Source of the DNA: Verrucomicrobia bacterium UBA1211
GTDB lineage: Bacteria > Verrucomicrobiota > Kiritimatiellia > RFP12 > UBA1067
NCBI GenBank assembly: GCA_002309585.1
Contig: DBXN01000077.1
Location: 20,227 to 28,994 of the forward strand
Direction of reading: 5' to 3'
Length of the DNA stretch: 8,768 bases
The position numbers and the translations under genes are program-made. Below, one piece after another: positions 5,380-8,768 of this stretch (its first letter is position 1; every line of letters starts with the position of its first letter). The notes under the pieces were generated by a model. The model was not told the DNA's origin and made no database searches. It saw only the letters and a program-made list of their open reading frames with translations.

Positions 5380-8300
5380 ATGAGAAAAAGTGCGCTATTG
5401 GCGGTTTTGACCGCATGTGTGGGTTGGGTGACGCATGTTTTCGCGCGCTCGGTGAGTGTGGCGGAACAGACGGATCAGACCGTGACGTTCGCGTTCGGCA
5501 CGGATGACGCAAACGATTACGAGCTGTTTGTGGCGCATGGCGCTACGGATGCCGGCGACGACAAGCGGGCTTGGACCGCGCTTGAGAAGGTGGCCGATAT
5601 TTCCTTTGAACAGACGACGTTCACCTACGAGGTGCCGGAGCCGTTGCGCGACGGGCGCTATCTGCGCTTCTTCCTCATGCAGCGCGAAAACCTCCCGTAT
5701 GTGAAAGAACTGAGAAGCGTCGCTTCCACCGGTTCCCAGTGGGTCGATACGGGTGTGACCCCGAGCAACCGGACTGTGGTGGACTTCCGTTTCGGTAATC
5801 TCACCTATGCCAACCAGACCGCCTTTTTCGGGCAGGGTTGGGCCGGCAGCCGCTATCTGCTGAACCAGCAGTCCAACAAGTTCATGTTCCACGGCGGCGG
5901 CAACCTCGGCAGCGATGTTCCGACTCCGGGCGTGGATTACCGGTGTCAGATTGATGACGACAGCCGACTCTATCTTTCCTGGAATTCGACGCTGAAGACC
6001 TACAGCGTCTCCCGGTCGGTCGGCTCCGGCGCGCTCGCGATTTTCGGCTGCAATGACGGTTCCCATCTTGCCGCTTTTTCTTTCTATGGGATGAAGATCG
6101 CGAACAACGGCACGTATCAGCGTCATTTCTTCCCCGCTTTGGATGCTGACGGCGAGGCGGGTCTTTACGATCAGATCGGTAACCTTTTCTATAAGAGCAA
6201 GACCGCCGCCCCGTTGGTGGCCGGCGAGGTGATCGAAGACGACCGTTTCGGGCGCGTAGTCGATTCCACGCCCTCGTTTAAATTCCGCCGTTCCATCGCC
6301 ATCACTGACCGGTCCGGCGAATCCATCACCTTCGCTTTCGGCAACCCCGACGGCAAGGCCTACTCGCTTTACGCGGCCTATGGCGCCACCAACTGCGGCG
6401 ACAACAAGAACACGTGGGCAAACTTCACCGAAGTGGCGACGATCGCCGCCGATGCCACCTCCTATACCTATACGCTGCCTGCCGCGCTCAAGGCCGTCGG
6501 TACCTATTTCCGCTTCTTCCTGGTCCAGACGGACAATCTGCCTTACTCTTCCGAACTGGAGTCCCTCACCTCCACGAACGGCCAGACCGTCCGGATCGGC
6601 TATATCCCGGGTCCGGATACGGTTGTGGATTTCTCCTTCGGCAATATCACCTACGTCAACGCGACCGCCTTCTTCGGTCAGTTCTGGCAGGGTAACGCCT
6701 TTCTCCTTAACCAGCAAAACCGCAATAACGGCCAGGGCTTTATGTTCCACGGTGCCGGTAACGACATCGGGTTCGTTACCGCAAACACCGATTACCGGTG
6801 CCAGATCGACAGCGACAACTACATCACGTTGGTCGGCGGCGATACCATGAATGCCTTAGCCATCTCCCGCACAACGTGCCCGATTTTCGAGATGGCGGTC
6901 TTCGGCTGCTATTCAATCACAAGAGGATCGATCTTCCGGTTCGATTCGCTGCGCCTGAACGACAACGGCCTCGCGGTGCGCGACCTGGTGCCGGTGCAGA
7001 CCGCGGACGGAAAGGGTGCGCTCTTCGACCGTGTCAATGGCGAGGTTTGGCCGAACCTCACCACCGTCGATTTCCTGAAAGGAGCGGCTGTTACCCGCCA
7101 GGGGTGGGCGTTGGCCTCCTCTGAAAGTTATAGAGTCGCCGCCAACGGCGTGATCGAGGATGCGGCGTTCTCCGGTACGATTGTCCTGACGGAGGATACG
7201 GATTGGACCGACTGCCAGGATAAACTCCTCAATGGCGTCACGGTTGATCTCAACGGTCACACCTTGCATCTTTCCGCGCCCGAAACCACCTCCGCCTTTA
7301 ACCCCATCGTGCTCAAAGGCGCTTCCGGTACCTTCCACATCACGGTTCCCGGAGGTAAGACCTGGAACGAGACGTTCATCCGTTATGACGATCCGGTCGA
7401 CATTCTCAAGGACGGGGCGGGCACCTATCTGATCTCCCGAAAGAATCCCAACATCGCATCCATTACCGTCGCGGAAGGCACGGTGAAAGCGGGCGGTACC
7501 GCCTATCTGGCAAAGGGTACCCACATCACGGTCAAAGACGGCGCAACCTACGATGCCGGCGGCTATGGCGACAGCGTCTGCTTCTTCACGATCGAGGGTA
7601 CCGGTCCGGATGGGCTCGGCGCGTTGCGCAACACCGGCGGCGACATCGGTAACGGTACCGCGCAAATGGAGGGACTGGTGCTCACCGGCGATGCCATCGT
7701 GACCGGCAACAGTCAGGGTCTTATCAACAACAGCTACACCGCCACCACCTTTGAGCTGAACGGCCACACCCTGACACTCAACCTGAATGCCGGCAAGTCA
7801 TTCTGGATTTGCAGCTCCTCCGGTTCCACCGAGGGCCTGATCCTTGTCAAGAGCGGCAGCGCCTTCTTCCACAGAAACACATCGAACCTCCCGAATGTGG
7901 ATCTGACGCTCATCGGTGCCGGTATCGGAGCGGAGATTCCTTCCAGTAACCCTCCGAATGTCTATCTGCGCGACATCACACTGAATAACGGCACAATCTA
8001 CAAGCAGAGTTCCAACCGCATGCACGTGCGGAATCTCTTCATCAATGACGGCTCGACCATCGATTCCACCGTAAGCTGGATCTACGTCTCCACCGCGGTG
8101 GTCGTCAGCAACGAGACAGCGAACTTCACGCTCTATCCGCCGATCACCAACAACGGAACCTATCCGAAACTCTATAAATACGGCGCCGCCACGCTCACGA
8201 TCGCGAACAACTACACCGACCAGCGTATGGATAACGGTGTGGAGATCTTTGGCGGCACGGTGGTGATGGACTCCACGGCCTCGACACCGTATCCGCAGCG

Positions 8301-8768
8301 GGCGATCTCGTCCCAGCCGGTTCCGGTGATCATCCATGCTGGCGGTACGCTCGACATGACGAGGTGCGGCGCGGCCGCGTTCGCCCTTTCCAAACTTGTG
8401 ATCGACGAGGGCGGCACGTTGCTCCATACTTCGGACCAGACGATCTCCTTCACGAAGGCGCCGAGTTTCGACAAGCCCGAGCCTTTCGCCTTTACGGGTA
8501 CCGTGAACTTCACGCAGCCGGCCAACTTCGTTCTGACCGAGCTCTTCAACGGCCCGGATGCCCCGGCGGCCGGTACGCCGCTCACGCTGTTGACGGCGGG
8601 CGCGATCACCGCCAACACCGGCGGCCGGTTCAACGTGATCGGGTGCCCTTATGAGTATAACATCGATGTCACCTCCACGACGGTTACGATGACGTCGGTC
8701 GCCGAAGGCGTGACGCCTCCCGCCCCGATCAAGATCTGGACGGTGGGCGGAAACTATGCCTATGGCAA
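5380..8768 (+). CDS. Large exported surface protein, autotransporter-repeat type (3' end outside)
   Basis: 1129 codons are open to the right edge, with no stop. The ATG at 5380 follows GAGGAGG with 9-nt spacing. Residues 1-22 look like a signal peptide (RK, hydrophobic core, V-F-A cleavage site after Ala22). LTAC at 10-13 also fits a lipobox. Residues 23-284 and 304-571 are two copies of one module: a beta-sandwich-like part containing YLRFFL or YFRFFL, then a concanavalin-like part. Copy 1 has STGSQWVDTG (116-125), a string typical of concanavalin/LamG-like domains in surface proteins. Each copy has a matched cysteine pair (Cys189/Cys224; Cys474/Cys510). From about 575 onward the sequence is rich in short beta repeats: LNGHTL twice (near 624 and 793), IFGGTVV and IHAGGTLD. 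These look like autotransporter-associated beta-strand or beta-helix rungs. The likely role is cell-surface adhesion or glycan binding. The C-terminal anchor (barrel, PEP-CTERM or other) is unseen. The exact function is unknown. Confidence 0.88.
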   Translation, partial: MRKSALLAVLTACVGWVTHVFARSVSVAEQTDQTVTFAFGTDDANDYELFVAHGATDAGDDKRAWTALEKVADISFEQTTFTYEVPEPLRDGRYLRFFLMQRENLPYVKELRSVASTGSQWVDTGVTPSNRTVVDFRFGNLTYANQTAFFGQGWAGSRYLLNQQSNKFMFHGGGNLGSDVPTPGVDYRCQIDDDSRLYLSWNSTLKTYSVSRSVGSGALAIFGCNDGSHLAAFSFYGMKIANNGTYQRHFFPALDADGEAGLYDQIGNLFYKSKTAAPLVAGEVIEDDRFGRVVDSTPSFKFRRSIAITDRSGESITFAFGNPDGKAYSLYAAYGATNCGDNKNTWANFTEVATIAADATSYTYTLPAALKAVGTYFRFFLVQTDNLPYSSELESLTSTNGQTVRIGYIPGPDTVVDFSFGNITYVNATAFFGQFWQGNAFLLNQQNRNNGQGFMFHGAGNDIGFVTANTDYRCQIDSDNYITLVGGDTMNALAISRTTCPIFEMAVFGCYSITRGSIFRFDSLRLNDNGLAVRDLVPVQTADGKGALFDRVNGEVWPNLTTVDFLKGAAVTRQGWALASSESYRVAANGVIEDAAFSGTIVLTEDTDWTDCQDKLLNGVTVDLNGHTLHLSAPETTSAFNPIVLKGASGTFHITVPGGKTWNETFIRYDDPVDILKDGAGTYLISRKNPNIASITVAEGTVKAGGTAYLAKGTHITVKDGATYDAGGYGDSVCFFTIEGTGPDGLGALRNTGGDIGNGTAQMEGLVLTGDAIVTGNSQGLINNSYTATTFELNGHTLTLNLNAGKSFWICSSSGSTEGLILVKSGSAFFHRNTSNLPNVDLTLIGAGIGAEIPSSNPPNVYLRDITLNNGTIYKQSSNRMHVRNLFINDGSTIDSTVSWIYVSTAVVVSNETANFTLYPPITNNGTYPKLYKYGAATLTIANNYTDQRMDNGVEIFGGTVVMDSTASTPYPQRAISSQPVPVIIHAGGTLDMTRCGAAAFALSKLVIDEGGTLLHTSDQTISFTKAPSFDKPEPFAFTGTVNFTQPANFVLTELFNGPDAPAAGTPLTLLTAGAITANTGGRFNVIGCPYEYNIDVTSTTVTMTSVAEGVTPPAPIKIWTVGGNYAYG
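5446..6231 (+). repeat. Surface module, copy 1
   Basis: Residues 23-284. It aligns with residues 304-571 at an offset of 281-282. The best stretch (133-165 against 415-447) shows 23 of 33 identical residues without gaps, including TAFFGQ and LLNQQ. DNA identity is clearly lower, so the duplication is old and under protein-level constraint. Confidence 0.88.
6289..7092 (+). repeat. Surface module, copy 2 (diverged)
   Basis: Residues 304-571, directly after copy 1 and a linker of about 19 residues. The framework and cysteine pair are kept (Cys474, Cys510), but the STGSQWVDTG signature of copy 1 is replaced by STNGQTVRIG (398-407), which suggests changed or lost ligand binding. Confidence 0.85.

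Noticed and set aside
5395..6750. Long minus-strand open frame (451 codons) opposite the surface-protein gene
   Set aside because: Antisense shadow: the plus strand has a signal peptide, ribosome site and recognisable duplicated modules; the minus frame has none.
6913..7767. Minus-strand open frames at 6913-7767 and 7798-8427
   Set aside because: Also antisense shadows within the continuous plus-strand reading frame.

Overview
The window looks like a chromosomal segment from a GC-rich, Gram-negative-type bacterium. The best guess is a member of the Verrucomicrobiota/Kiritimatiellia-Lentisphaeria group. That placement is inference only. It rests on the very long exported protein with autotransporter-like beta-helix repeats and concanavalin-like modules, a style common in that group, together with an EfpL-type elongation factor and a zinc-ribbon NYN protein. 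No marker gene here proves the taxonomy.

Left part (1-4969): five genes on the minus strand, closely spaced and probably one transcription unit. In transcription order they are: a NYN-domain protein with two C-terminal zinc ribbons (putative RNase); gmk (guanylate kinase); a family-4 type glycosyltransferase; efpL (EF-P paralogue with Arg33 at the loop tip); and ilvD (dihydroxy-acid dehydratase), whose last residues lie beyond the left edge. Gaps are about 76, 83-95, 41 and 13 bp. The ilvD ribosome binding site overlaps the efpL stop codon. A 14-bp stem-loop lies between the NYN gene and gmk, just ahead of the gmk ribosome binding site.

Middle part (4970-5379): a 410-bp divergent intergenic region. 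It holds one good sigma-70-like promoter in each direction, a G-rich tract able to form a quadruplex, several inverted repeats, and a roughly 100-nt structured 5' leader in front of the plus-strand gene.

Right part (5380-8768): one plus-strand gene that stays open to the right edge, with at least 1129 codons. It encodes an exported protein with an N-terminal signal peptide and a tandem duplication of a module of about 265-280 residues (Fn3-like plus concanavalin-like part). A long beta-helix / autotransporter-repeat region follows. It is probably a surface adhesin or cell-envelope protein; its C-terminal anchor is not in the window.

The minus-strand genes combine housekeeping (nucleotide, amino-acid and translation functions) with one cell-surface sugar transferase and one poorly characterised RNA-related protein. 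The least understood items are the NYN/zinc-ribbon protein, the duplicated surface module and the structured leader upstream of it. I found no RNA genes, insertion sequences or CRISPR arrays.
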